This document shows positions 16,155 through 24,476 of a stretch of DNA of 36,118 bases, piece by piece (the first letter of the stretch is position 1; the number at the start of each line of letters is the position of its first letter). Where the stretch lies: assembly GCA_023131975.1 (NCBI GenBank), contig JAGLYV010000119.1, forward strand, positions 1 through 36,118. The letters run 5' to 3'. The translations under genes were made by a program, and so were the position numbers. The notes beneath the pieces are model-generated. The model saw only the letters and a list, made by a program, of their open reading frames with translations, was not told the DNA's origin and searched no databases. Source of the stretch: Candidatus Krumholzibacteriia bacterium. Lineage in GTDB: Bacteria > Krumholzibacteriota > Krumholzibacteriia > Krumholzibacteriales > Krumholzibacteriaceae.

Positions 16155-17048
16155 TCAATGCTTTCTGATCAATTGTTCTCCGCCCGCGTCGAGCAACTGA
16201 CTCACAAGTTTGCCCGCGGCGACCTTCTCTTCACCCTTCCACCCTGTCATCATTCCTTCTATTCTTTCCGATCCGTCTTCAGCCACGAGGACAGCGCTGA
16301 TCTGGAACTCGTCATCCTCGACCCGGCTGAGGGCTCCCACCGATTTTCTTCCCCTTCCCGGGATCTCTCCAAGAAAAATCCTCTCAAGGGATACTTCCGC
16401 CCATGACGGCTGATGATTTATCTTCTCGACTATCGATTTCACGCGTTTGTCACCACGTCTCGTTACAAGAGCCATGGCTCCCTGTCCAGCGACGGGCATG
16501 CATAGGGAAGATGTGAACACCTCGACTACACGGTCCTGGCAGGACAACGTCTCTACCTCCATCGCGTCTACGACGAAGCCTCCTATCTTTCCCTCCTCCA
16601 TCATCCCGTTGAGCGACTCTACACCACAGTCCATATCCACGAAAAGAAGATCGGGCCTGTAGTACATAAGCTGTCTCCTGCTTACCGGATCGGGGACCAC
16701 GATCGGCACATCGCTGGGCTGTTCCTCCAGGATCAACTCCTCGGCCGAAACCAGAACGTTGTAAGGATTGCCCCTTGACGGAACTGCTCCTATCTCAAAT
16801 CCATCATCCAGCGGATATGGCACCTCGCTGGCACTGGCTATCACAATATCCAGAGCCCCTTCGCGCAACATCCTGAAAAGGCCTTTGATCTCGAGCGATG
16901 CCTTTCCGCCGATAGCGGACCCGTTTTCCCTGAAATCTATTATATTGCCGCAACCAGACTCGACAAGCATCTCGATGACTCTGTCGGCCCTGCTAACGGA
17001 TGCCTTGTCGGTTTTGAACCCTGCTGTGATCTTCTTGTCGTTGCTCAC
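16155..17048 (-). CDS. HemC-like protein (hydroxymethylbilane synthase fold) lacking the cofactor cysteine
   Basis: The 297 residues can be aligned end to end with porphobilinogen deaminase by eye: LEIKGLFRMLREGALDIVIASASEVP (residues 52-77) matches GKGLFxKELE..L..GEIDIAVHSLKDVP; IGAVPSRGNPYNVLVS matches the AVPxRxDPRDALVS block; RRQLMYYRPDL matches SLRRQAQL..RPDL; VAGQGAMALVTRRGDKRVKSIVEKINHQPSWAEVSLERIFL matches the VGQGAL...NH....V.AER.FL block. Two hallmark residues are missing: the catalytic Asp of KDVP is Glu75 in SEVP, and the dipyrromethane-anchoring Cys of GGCQxPVGA is replaced (GRGRKSVGA, 231-239). It therefore should not make hydroxymethylbilane in the usual way. GTG 17048 has GAGGGAG seven bases upstream. 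No other heme gene is nearby. Function unknown. Confidence 0.7.
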   Translation of the reverse strand: MSNDKKITAGFKTDKASVSRADRVIEMLVESGCGNIIDFRENGSAIGGKASLEIKGLFRMLREGALDIVIASASEVPYPLDDGFEIGAVPSRGNPYNVLVSAEELILEEQPSDVPIVVPDPVSRRQLMYYRPDLLFVDMDCGVESLNGMMEEGKIGGFVVDAMEVETLSCQDRVVEVFTSSLCMPVAGQGAMALVTRRGDKRVKSIVEKINHQPSWAEVSLERIFLGEIPGRGRKSVGALSRVEDDEFQISAVLVAEDGSERIEGMMTGWKGEEKVAAGKLVSQLLDAGGEQLIRKH

Positions 17049-17141
17049 CCGGATGCTCCCTCGTATTGTAGTTATCGAAGTACGCAGTCAAAGGGGAAAA
17101 CTATCATAGCGTTGTATAAAAGGCAACGGGAAAGCAGGATG

Positions 17142-18248
17142 TCAATCTTCTCTCGAAAGCATCCCGTGTGAAGACACTCCGTATTTACTCAGGACTTCGT
17201 CGACTTTCTCCATCGGAATGTTGAACTTCACCATCTTCGTCAGGGCGACAGAGAAAAATACGGCTTCCAGTAGAATGCTGATGATGAGTGCCGACAACGA
17301 TACCATCATCGTCATGACTCCGAGAGTCGCGAATACAGCCGACATCGACCAGAGGAGGAAATCCACCTTCCTCATCGAATTAAAATGGTAGAGAAAGATG
17401 TGATGAAGGTGCATGTGATCCGCTTCGAAAGGCGGACGCCCTGTGAGTACCCGTCTGAAAAACGCCAGCACGGTATCCATCAGGGGAACACTCAGTATTA
17501 TGACGCATCCCGAGATTCGATAGAAGATATCCTTTCCAGGAAGCAGCGTAAGAAGTGAGATCAATCCGAACATAAGCCCCAGAAAAAGAGACCCGGAATC
17601 TCCCATGAATATCCTGGCCGGCGGAAAATTATACCTGAGAAACGCCAGCGTCGAACCTGCGAGCACCACCGAAAGCGCCATTATGACAGGCTGACCAAAA
17701 ATATTCCCCACCACGAAAAAAGCCAGCGCGGAGATAAACGCGATCCCTGATGCCAGGCCATCTATCCCGTCTATCAGGTTGAATGAAGTGGTCACAACAA
17801 GCATCCATACGGTCGATAGGCCGAAGGCTACCAGCCCCATCGGCAGAGACATACTGACAATACCGAAATGTTCGAGGAGTCCCAGGCCACCGGCCGACAC
17901 GAAGAGCGAGACCGTGATCTGGAAAAACAGTTTATACATGTAGTGCAGGCTTCTAAGGTCATCGATGATCCCCAGAAGAAAGATGAGGAACCCGCTGGCG
18001 ATCAGCACCGGAATAAATACCCTGTCAAGTCTGCTCTCTGGCAGAAAAAACAGAAATACAGGTATCAGGGCAAAGAGTATGGCGCCAATGATCGCCACCC
18101 CACCGATATGAGCAATCTCCCTGTTCGTCCTGCCATTCGGCTTTTCCAGTATCTTCCACCGCACCGCCATGCCTATCGCGAGGGGCGTAAAGAAAAAACC
18201 CAGGATGAATGAAATAACGAGGGGGACGATAATTCCGACTGTTGTCAA
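17142..18248 (-). CDS. wecA: WecA/TagO-type undecaprenyl-phosphate sugar-1-phosphate transferase
   Basis: An integral membrane enzyme (368 aa, about ten to eleven TM helices) of the MraY/WecA family that links the first sugar phosphate, usually GlcNAc-1-P, to undecaprenyl phosphate, starting O-antigen, teichoic acid or capsule chains. Motifs: early GGVAII, IIDDLRSLHYMYKLFFQ (the DDxx site), NLIDGIDGLASG, IFMGDSGSLFLG and the HMHLHH loop that separates WecA types from MraY. Length fits. TTG 18248 has AGGGAG seven bases upstream and is the only in-frame start before TM1. It sits at the end of the polysaccharide cluster near wecB, which makes UDP-ManNAc. The specific substrate is inferred, not shown. 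Confidence 0.88.
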   Translation of the reverse strand: MTTVGIIVPLVISFILGFFFTPLAIGMAVRWKILEKPNGRTNREIAHIGGVAIIGAILFALIPVFLFFLPESRLDRVFIPVLIASGFLIFLLGIIDDLRSLHYMYKLFFQITVSLFVSAGGLGLLEHFGIVSMSLPMGLVAFGLSTVWMLVVTTSFNLIDGIDGLASGIAFISALAFFVVGNIFGQPVIMALSVVLAGSTLAFLRYNFPPARIFMGDSGSLFLGLMFGLISLLTLLPGKDIFYRISGCVIILSVPLMDTVLAFFRRVLTGRPPFEADHMHLHHIFLYHFNSMRKVDFLLWSMSAVFATLGVMTMMVSLSALIISILLEAVFFSVALTKMVKFNIPMEKVDEVLSKYGVSSHGMLSRED

Positions 18249-18320
18249 GATCTACTCCCTTCTACCACCTGAAATAAGAATCGTTCATTGTGAAAGGCAA
18301 GTCAAGAAGTAAGAGTGAAG

Positions 18321-19850
18321 CTATCTGCCGGCCCTGAAGACGGGAGCCAGAGTCTCCCTGATCTCTGTAAGTGTGATCGCCCGTGTCAGAACGAGCCCCC
18401 CGGTGAACACCAGTACGAGGACAGCGGCATGCACGATCGCCGGAAACAAATCGTCAGGACTCTCGATCATAGATCTGTAGGCCAGGACCACGGCGGCGCC
18501 TGTCATAAGACAACGGACTACCCTGGACCAGTTGCCCTGCTTCCAGAAACCGGGCAGGACCTTCCACAGCGCTCTCAGTCCGAGTATCTCCACCGGCAGG
18601 TATGAGAGGAGCGTGGATATGACCGCCCCGTTGGCCCCATACCTCGGAATCAGCGCGAGGTTCAGCAGGAAGTTGAGTACGGCACCAGTAAGAGTTAACC
18701 TGGCATAGGTGTCGGCCCTGTCCGCGGCGATCAACCCGGGCAGTATCACCGAACCGATACTCCTCATCAGGATCAGCGGTAGAAACATCAACAGTATCTT
18801 CGCCGAGTCGGCAAATTCGCTGGAGAACAACCCGGTGACGAGCGGCATCGCCAGACAGCTGAACAGGGTGATAACACACACTGAGTAGAAGACCGCGTTG
18901 AGTATCGACTTGTCGATCAGGCTCCTGCACCTGTCGTGGTCGCCGGCGGCCCATCCACCGGCCAGTGCGGGCCTCAATATCATGACCAGGGCAAAAGTAG
19001 GAAAAAGACTGGTCTCGAGCAGGTTTCTGGCTATCGAATATATCCCTACGGGGGCGGCTCCGTGAAAATAGCCAAGCATCAATTTGTCGAGCAGGGAATA
19101 GATCGTGACCGAAGCTCCACTGACAGCCAGCGGAGCGCTCAACCGCAGCATCTTTTTCCAGACTGGTCTTTCGAGTCGAAAAACAGAACCACTTCTGTAA
19201 GCGGCCAGGAGAATGGAGAATATCAGGATCGCGGGAAGAAGCGCGGCAGCCGTATATGCTCCCAGTATTCCACCGGGCCCGGCGGCCACATATATCACTC
19301 CAGCCACGAGGCCTGTCCTCAGGACAAACATCACCGTCCTCATGAGAAACAGCAGCCGGAATCTTTTCAGTCCTACCGCCAGGAGGCTCGCCAGTTCATT
19401 GATGCTGACCGCGAGTATGAGCAGGGCACTGATCCTGAACAACGGTTCGAGCGCTTCCTCTCCGAAAAACACCGCGAACCACCGGGCGGAGACCACAGTG
19501 ATCAGACAGACCGGCACGGTGAATAAAAGTCTCATCAACAGGCTCGTCCTGACAGCAGGGCCCACAAGGTCCGGCTCGGACACGGAATATCCGGAGACCA
19601 TTCTCGAAGCGGCTCCATCTATACCGAATTTTGCGGGGATGAGAAGGATGGTCGCGAGTGCCATCGCCCAGTTTATCAGGCCGGCCGCTCTGGGTCCCAT
19701 CCACCTGGCTATCAGGAGAGACGCGACAAAGGCGCCGACAAGCGGCAACGCCGTAGAACCGAATGTCCATAAATATCCAGCCGTCAATGAAGACGCCTTT
19801 CCGGACTTCCGGCTGTCTGTAGGATCAGATGAATTCTTTTTCGAGTACAT
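18321..19850 (-). CDS. wzx: Polysaccharide flippase, MOP superfamily (Wzx-like)
   Basis: A 509-residue membrane protein with about 12-14 hydrophobic helices, of the polysaccharide-specific transporter branch of the MOP superfamily, which moves undecaprenyl-linked repeat units across the inner membrane. Recognisable features: the opening SLTAGYLWTFGSTALPLVGAF with LLIARWMGPRAAGLINWA, the amphipathic loop after TM2, SVTIYSLLDKLMLGYFHGAAPVGIYSIARNLLE in the middle, and the tail repeat ALIPRYGANGAVISTLLSYLP. I start at ATG 19850 (GGAACG upstream), which overlaps the wecB stop by 26 bases. A further ATG at 19877 lacks a ribosome site. Sugar specificity cannot be read; the position between wecB and wecA supports the role. 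Confidence 0.85.
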   Translation of the reverse strand: MYSKKNSSDPTDSRKSGKASSLTAGYLWTFGSTALPLVGAFVASLLIARWMGPRAAGLINWAMALATILLIPAKFGIDGAASRMVSGYSVSEPDLVGPAVRTSLLMRLLFTVPVCLITVVSARWFAVFFGEEALEPLFRISALLILAVSINELASLLAVGLKRFRLLFLMRTVMFVLRTGLVAGVIYVAAGPGGILGAYTAAALLPAILIFSILLAAYRSGSVFRLERPVWKKMLRLSAPLAVSGASVTIYSLLDKLMLGYFHGAAPVGIYSIARNLLETSLFPTFALVMILRPALAGGWAAGDHDRCRSLIDKSILNAVFYSVCVITLFSCLAMPLVTGLFSSEFADSAKILLMFLPLILMRSIGSVILPGLIAADRADTYARLTLTGAVLNFLLNLALIPRYGANGAVISTLLSYLPVEILGLRALWKVLPGFWKQGNWSRVVRCLMTGAAVVLAYRSMIESPDDLFPAIVHAAVLVLVFTGGLVLTRAITLTEIRETLAPVFRAGR

Positions 19851-20913
19851 CAGCGATTCGTTCCGCAGTCTTGCCATCCCAGAGTGGAGGTATCCCGTGA
19901 TCTCCTATGCCATCATCGAGTATCCTCATGGCTTCGGATTCTACTTTTTCCGGGGTAGTGCCGGCAAGGACATTCGTACCCACCTCGATGGTGATGGGAC
20001 GTTCCGTGTTCTCACGGACCGTGATGCATGGGATGCCGAGGACAGTTGTCTCTTCCTGTATCCCACCCGAGTCGGTGATGACCATCTTTGCCGTTTTCAT
20101 AAGTCTGAGAAAATCGAGATATCCTACGGGGTCTATCATCCTGAAACTCTCCGCCGAGTCGAAAGGAGGGTCGGCAGAATCTATCATCTTCCTCGTCCTC
20201 GGATGTACTGGAAAAATAACCTGGTGTCTCGCCGAAAGTCTGACAAGCATATCGAAGAGGGCACGAAGTTCCTCCGGATCATCTACGTTCGAGGGCCTGT
20301 GAAGAGTGACCAGGATATAATCGTCCTCCTCGAGCGAAAGCTCTTTCAGAACAACCGACCTGTCGGCTTTTTCGGAGAGGTAACGGAGCGAATCTATCAT
20401 TATGTTGCCGGTAAAGAAGATCCTTTCCTTCCCCACTCCCTCTTTCAGGAGATTCGTTTCGGCTTCCGGCGATGTGGTAAAACAGTAGGACGAGAGGATG
20501 TCGGTCACCATGCGGTTTATCTCTTCCGGCATATCGAGGTCGAAACTCCTCAATCCCGATTCGACGTGCGCCACGGGAACGTGAAGCTTGGCTCCCACTA
20601 TCGAACAGGCCAGTGTGGAATTGACGTCTCCCACGACGATGATGATATCGGGTCTCTGCTTCTCTACGATGATCTCGAAAGCGACCATCACCTTCGCCGT
20701 CTGTTCGGCGTGACTCCCGGAACCGACTCCCAGATATATATCAGGTTCGGGCAGTTCCAGGTCGTGAAAGAACACTTTTGACATATTTTCGTCATAATGC
20801 TGCCCGGTGTGTACCAGCAATGTCTCGACATTCCCCCGCTTCGCAAATTCACGCATAAGGGGGGCGACTTTCATGAAATTCGGGCGCGCGCCGACTACAA
20901 GGACTGCTCTCAT
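19825..20913 (-). CDS. wecB: UDP-N-acetylglucosamine 2-epimerase (non-hydrolysing)
   Basis: Converts UDP-GlcNAc to UDP-ManNAc for surface polysaccharide, in the cytoplasm. The 362-residue protein (GT-B fold) starts MRAVLVVGARPNFMKVAPLM and carries TGQHYDENMS, the VGDVNSTLAC motif, HVESGLRSFDLDMPEEINR, TLHRPSNVDD, and the nucleotide-binding SGGIQEETTVLGIPCITVRENTERP near residue 285. All are intact, including the His and Asp/Glu positions expected for catalysis. The ATG overlaps the rmlB stop (ATGA); an upstream extension of the frame lies inside rmlB and is not used. No wecC-type ManNAcA dehydrogenase gene is next to it. The Ugd downstream of the gmd pair might serve another sugar. Confidence 0.95.
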   Translation of the reverse strand: MRAVLVVGARPNFMKVAPLMREFAKRGNVETLLVHTGQHYDENMSKVFFHDLELPEPDIYLGVGSGSHAEQTAKVMVAFEIIVEKQRPDIIIVVGDVNSTLACSIVGAKLHVPVAHVESGLRSFDLDMPEEINRMVTDILSSYCFTTSPEAETNLLKEGVGKERIFFTGNIMIDSLRYLSEKADRSVVLKELSLEEDDYILVTLHRPSNVDDPEELRALFDMLVRLSARHQVIFPVHPRTRKMIDSADPPFDSAESFRMIDPVGYLDFLRLMKTAKMVITDSGGIQEETTVLGIPCITVRENTERPITIEVGTNVLAGTTPEKVESEAMRILDDGIGDHGIPPLWDGKTAERIADVLEKEFI

Positions 20914-21935
20914 TTCCTGACCTTCCCGCCTTCTATCCTGTCTTTGTACATTTTCCTGTAATACTTTTTGAAGCTGCCTTCCTTGGTCTTTCTCCACCAT
21001 TCTTCATTATCCCTGTACCAGTCGACCGTCATGCGCATACCTTCGTTGAACGGCACCTTCTTCTTCCAGCCCAGTGACCTGATCTTCCTTGTATTGACGG
21101 CATAACGCCTGTCATGCCCCGGCCGGTCCGAGACAAGGGTGAGCAGGCCCCGGTCGGCTCCCGAGAGGCTGACGATCTTTTTCGCGATGAAGATATTCTC
21201 TTTCTCGTCTCCCGCCCCGATATTGTATACTTCGCCGACCTTACCCTTCCGCCCGACAAGGTCTATCGCCCTGCAATTATCTTCCACGTAGATCCAGTCT
21301 CGCACATTCTTCCCGTCTCCATACAGAGGCATCGGCTTTCCCTCCAGCGCGTTCGTCGTAAAGAGAGGTATGAACTTCTCGGGATGCTGGAATGGGCCGA
21401 AGTTGTTGGAAGACCTGGTGATGATCACGGGCAGTCCGTATGTGCGGTGGAATGACCTGACAAGCATATCGGCTCCGGCCTTGCTGGCAGAATAGGGGCT
21501 GTTCGGCTTCATGGGATCACTCTCCCTGAACTTTCCCTTTTCGATACTGCCATAGACCTCGTCGGTCGATATCTGAACGAACCTCCGGACCTTGTGCTTG
21601 AGCGCCATCTGAAGAAGGGTGTAGGTGCCGACGACATCGGTCTTGACGAAGCTTCCAGCTTCGAGGATCGATCTGTCCACATGGGTCTCCGCGGCAAAGT
21701 TGTATATGATATCGGTCCCGGGCAGAAGCTGATCGAGCAGTCTACCGTTGCAGATATCCCCCTTCACAAACTCGAACCCGTCCATCCCGGAAAGGTCGGC
21801 AAGATTATCCAGATTGCCGGCATAAGTCAGTTTGTCGAGAATGACGATCTTGCGCCGCCCTTTTCTTTTCATCAGCATTCTGGCGAAATTAGAGCCGATG
21901 AAACCAGCTCCGCCCGTTACCAGGATCTTCTTCAT
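20910..21935 (-). CDS. rmlB: dTDP-glucose 4,6-dehydratase RmlB
   Basis: Short-chain dehydrogenase-type enzyme (341 aa) turning dTDP-glucose into dTDP-4-keto-6-deoxyglucose, the precursor of L-rhamnose and other deoxysugars. It has the NAD loop TGGAGFIGSNFARML, LDKLTYAGNLDNL, NFAAETHVDRSI, the catalytic STDEVYGSIEKG (Thr-Asp-Glu) and YSASKAGADMLVRSFHRTYGLP (Tyr-x3-Lys), and the RmlB-specific SNNFGPFQHPEKFIPL and DGKNVRDWIYVEDNCRAI. ATG 21935 has GGAG six bases upstream. rmlA, rmlC and rmlD are not in the window, so they are elsewhere or the keto-sugar goes to another product. The C-terminal tail is basic, SFKKYYRKMYKDRIEGGKVRK. Confidence 0.95.
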   Translation of the reverse strand: MKKILVTGGAGFIGSNFARMLMKRKGRRKIVILDKLTYAGNLDNLADLSGMDGFEFVKGDICNGRLLDQLLPGTDIIYNFAAETHVDRSILEAGSFVKTDVVGTYTLLQMALKHKVRRFVQISTDEVYGSIEKGKFRESDPMKPNSPYSASKAGADMLVRSFHRTYGLPVIITRSSNNFGPFQHPEKFIPLFTTNALEGKPMPLYGDGKNVRDWIYVEDNCRAIDLVGRKGKVGEVYNIGAGDEKENIFIAKKIVSLSGADRGLLTLVSDRPGHDRRYAVNTRKIRSLGWKKKVPFNEGMRMTVDWYRDNEEWWRKTKEGSFKKYYRKMYKDRIEGGKVRK

Positions 21936-21968
21936 TTGTACTCCGTCAACAGTTTCCGGCCCGGCCGT

Positions 21969-23291
21969 CTATTTCATAGCGTCAGAGGGCCTGCCGAACG
22001 ACTGGTATCTGAATCCCATTTTATTCATCAACCCGGGTTTGTATATATTGCGGCAATCTATGACTACGGGCTCATTGAGCAGATTCCTGATCTTCTCAAG
22101 ATCAAGCTGCCTGAACTCGTTCCATTCCGTCATCAGGATGAGTCCATCGGCACCATCCATTGCCGAATAGGCGTCATCAAAATAACTGACCTTCCCTGAA
22201 TATTCTTTCTTCGCGTTATCCATCGCTATAGGATCGTACGCGTGGATGGTCACACCCATCTCCCGCAGACTGTCCATAAGCTTCAATGAGGGAGCATGCC
22301 TGAGATCATCCGTATTCGGTTTGAACGAAAGCCCCAGGATCGCTATCGTCTTTCCGTCCAGGTTGTCGATCTCCAACTTCAACTTTTCGATCAAGCCTTC
22401 GATCCTGTTTTCGTTCACATCGCTCGCCGCCTGTATGACCCTGAGTTTTGTGCCTAGATCTTCAGCTGTGTGGAGAATAGCAGACACATCTTTCGGCAGG
22501 CAGGATCCCCCGTAGCCGACTCCCGCATGGAGAAACTTCGGGCCGATCCTCTTATCGAGACCCATCGCCCTGGCCACTTCACTTACGTTGGCTCCGACCT
22601 CTTCGCACAGGTCCGCCACCTCGTTTATGAACGATATCTTTACCGCAAGAAAGGCATTGCTTGTGTACTTTACCAGCTCAGCGGTCTTTATCGATGTGAA
22701 TATTATGGGTGTCTCGAGAAGGTAGAGCGGCCTGTAGATCTCTCTCATGATATCTTTAGCCCTGTCGCTCTCCACACCGAGGACGACCCTGTTCGGCCTC
22801 ATGAAATCCTCTATCGCCGAACCCTCTCTGAGAAACTCGGGGTTTGAGACCAGGTCGAAGGGTATATCCTTTTCAAGATTTGCGCTGATTATCTTTCCCA
22901 CTTCTTCCGAAGTGCCTACGGGCACGGTGCTTTTCTGCACGAATATCTTGTACTCGTCCAGATTCAGCGCCACATCCTTCGCCACTTTACGGACGGCGCT
23001 GAGATTCGCCGACCCGTCTTCCCCCATAGGTGTACCGACAGCAGAGAAAACGACCAGAGATTCGCGCACGGCCGAAGCCAGGTCTGTCGTGAATTTCAGC
23101 CTGCCCGCGTCGTGATTCCTCTTTACCAGTTCCTTAAGGCCAGGTTCATAGATCGGCATGATGCCTTTTTCGATATTATCGATCCTGGACTTGTCTATAT
23201 CCACGCAAGTGACCATGTTGCCAAAATCGGCGAGGCACGCTCCGCTTACAAGCCCGACATATCCGGTACCAACCATACAGATCTTTGGCAT
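21969..23291 (-). CDS. ugd: UDP-glucose 6-dehydrogenase
   Basis: Oxidises UDP-glucose to UDP-glucuronate (or a related UDP-sugar), giving an acidic sugar for polysaccharide. The 440-residue protein has the NAD loop CMVGTGYVGLVSGACLADFG, the VDIDKSRIDNIEKGIMPIYEPGL segment, SAVGTPMGEDGSANL, the QKSTVPVGTSE block, the catalytic GVGYGGSCLPKDVSA (Cys about 262), and the C-terminal LGLSFKPNTDDLRHAPSL with YDPIA. Length is typical of Ugd. ATG 23291 has AAGGGG upstream. A 209-base gap separates it from the SDR gene upstream and holds a candidate promoter, so ugd may have its own start. UDP-ManNAc dehydrogenase is closely related, but the sequence reads best as Ugd. Confidence 0.92.
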   Translation of the reverse strand: MPKICMVGTGYVGLVSGACLADFGNMVTCVDIDKSRIDNIEKGIMPIYEPGLKELVKRNHDAGRLKFTTDLASAVRESLVVFSAVGTPMGEDGSANLSAVRKVAKDVALNLDEYKIFVQKSTVPVGTSEEVGKIISANLEKDIPFDLVSNPEFLREGSAIEDFMRPNRVVLGVESDRAKDIMREIYRPLYLLETPIIFTSIKTAELVKYTSNAFLAVKISFINEVADLCEEVGANVSEVARAMGLDKRIGPKFLHAGVGYGGSCLPKDVSAILHTAEDLGTKLRVIQAASDVNENRIEGLIEKLKLEIDNLDGKTIAILGLSFKPNTDDLRHAPSLKLMDSLREMGVTIHAYDPIAMDNAKKEYSGKVSYFDDAYSAMDGADGLILMTEWNEFRQLDLEKIRNLLNEPVVIDCRNIYKPGLMNKMGFRYQSFGRPSDAMK

Positions 23292-23349
23292 TCCATACCC
23301 CTTTTTCTGATCACTTCACATTCCGGATCCGGCCACGCCACCCCCGGAA

Positions 23350-23367
23350 ATCGGCCATCTGGCCGAT
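23350..23367 (-). repeat. Perfect inverted repeat at the ugd transcription start
   Basis: ATCGGCC-ATCT-GGCCGAT, seven-base arms, directly downstream of the proposed -10. With only TTT after it on the minus strand it is a poor terminator. Its position fits an operator or a 5'-end hairpin. Function is inferred. Confidence 0.45.
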
Positions 23368-23375
23368 ATTATTGA

Positions 23376-23405
23376 TTAATAACAGTTTTCCTTCAAGGAT
23401 GCCAA
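23376..23405 (-). promoter_or_regulatory. Candidate promoter for ugd
   Basis: Minus strand TTGGCA (23405-23400), 18-base spacer, TATTAA (23381-23376). The -35 matches five of six bases, the -10 four. The AT-rich patch here contrasts with its surroundings. It lies about 85 bases before the ugd start codon. Confidence 0.4.
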
Positions 23406-23500
23406 CGGTCTGTTCATCGGGCCTTTTCACCAGTCGGCCTGTTCGTCAGACCGCATCCGCTATTCAGCGGCCGATCGCAGCTTTTCAACAGCCATCGCAA

Positions 23501-24463
23501 CTACTCAGCGGCCGATCTCGACAACCACCAGTCAAACAGGTCTCCGAGCATCCTCTCTCTTCCTATCTGGACTTCCCATCCGGTATCCTTCGCCAGCCTA
23601 CAGTTGTCGCCTGTCAATACAGGCACATCCACTGGGCGGGCGAGGGCCGGATCGACCTCTTTTCTCACATCCGTTCCCGTCATCGCTATCAGCGAATCGA
23701 GAGCCTCTCCGAGAGCCAGTCCATTACCGCTGCACACATTGTATACCCTTCCCTCGACACCCTTTTCCAGCAGCAGCCTGTAGGCGCGGACGACATCTCT
23801 GACATCGAGGAAATCCCTGACAACACCGGTATTCCCCGTCTTTACCACCGGCTCCGCACTGCCTGCCGCGATGGCCGCGCACTGCCTGGCAAACGCCGGA
23901 AGTACGAATCTGTCCGGCTGCCCGGCTCCAGTATGGCTGAAACTCCTTGTCAGGACCACCCGGGTGCCGAAGGCCCTGAAATACTGCATAGCCAGCAGGT
24001 TCTGTGCCGCCTTGCTCGATGCGTACGGACTGACAGGCTCGATCGGAGAATCTTCTCCGAGGGGCATCTCCTCTGGACGCCTCACCCCGTACTCGTCACA
24101 CGAACCGGTTATCAGTATCCTGGCTTTTGTCTTCGCGTTTTTGTCAGCTTCAAAAAGATTGAGGGCGCCCAGGATGTTGGCGCGATAAGTCCCGACCGGA
24201 TCGTCGAACGATCGCGCCGCGGAGCTCTGGGCCGCGAGGTGAATGATCCCTCCAGGCATTTCTTCGCCTATAAGTGACAAAACCGACTGTTCGTCCGTCA
24301 GGTCACACTGCCGATAGGAACAGCCCGGCGCGGAACCGGTCCGGTCGGGCCGGGCTGTAGCGGCAAGATCTACCTCCAGCACTTCATGGCCGCCACGTAC
24401 CAGCTCGCTGGCGAGATAACCTCCCACAAAACCGTTCGAACCTGTGACTATGACCTTCATCAT
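23501..24463 (-). CDS. NAD(P)-dependent sugar-nucleotide SDR, GMD/RMD-like (second of a tandem pair)
   Basis: A 320-residue extended SDR. NAD loop VTGSNGFVGGYLA, LDLA-like acidic residue region, HLAAQSSAARSFDDP, SCDEYGVRRPEEMPLGEDSPIEPVSPYASSKAAQNLLAMQYF (Tyr-x3-Lys intact), RSFSHTGAGQPDRFVLPAFARQ, GNTGVVRDFLDVRDVVRAY, and a C-terminal ARPVDVPVLTGDNCRLAKDTGW. This last block resembles GDP-4-keto-6-deoxymannose reductase (RMD) more than GDP-mannose dehydratase. It is a close paralogue of the gene just upstream (shared SFVP/SSAA, DFxDVRDxVRAYxLxLEKG, DNxxxxxDTGW). ATG 24463 has GGGAG five bases upstream; ATG 24460 is almost equally placed. A natural reading is dehydratase then reductase, giving GDP-D-rhamnose or similar, but which is which is unproven. 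Confidence 0.75.
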   Translation of the reverse strand: MMKVIVTGSNGFVGGYLASELVRGGHEVLEVDLAATARPDRTGSAPGCSYRQCDLTDEQSVLSLIGEEMPGGIIHLAAQSSAARSFDDPVGTYRANILGALNLFEADKNAKTKARILITGSCDEYGVRRPEEMPLGEDSPIEPVSPYASSKAAQNLLAMQYFRAFGTRVVLTRSFSHTGAGQPDRFVLPAFARQCAAIAAGSAEPVVKTGNTGVVRDFLDVRDVVRAYRLLLEKGVEGRVYNVCSGNGLALGEALDSLIAMTGTDVRKEVDPALARPVDVPVLTGDNCRLAKDTGWEVQIGRERMLGDLFDWWLSRSAAE

Positions 24464-24476
24464 GCCTGCTCCCGGA

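Noticed and set aside
17049-17141. Promoter with TTGACA overlapping the wecA stop, before the HemC-like gene
   Set aside because: The only -10-like sequence near it (TTTATA) is 19 bases away with three of six matches; not strong enough to list.
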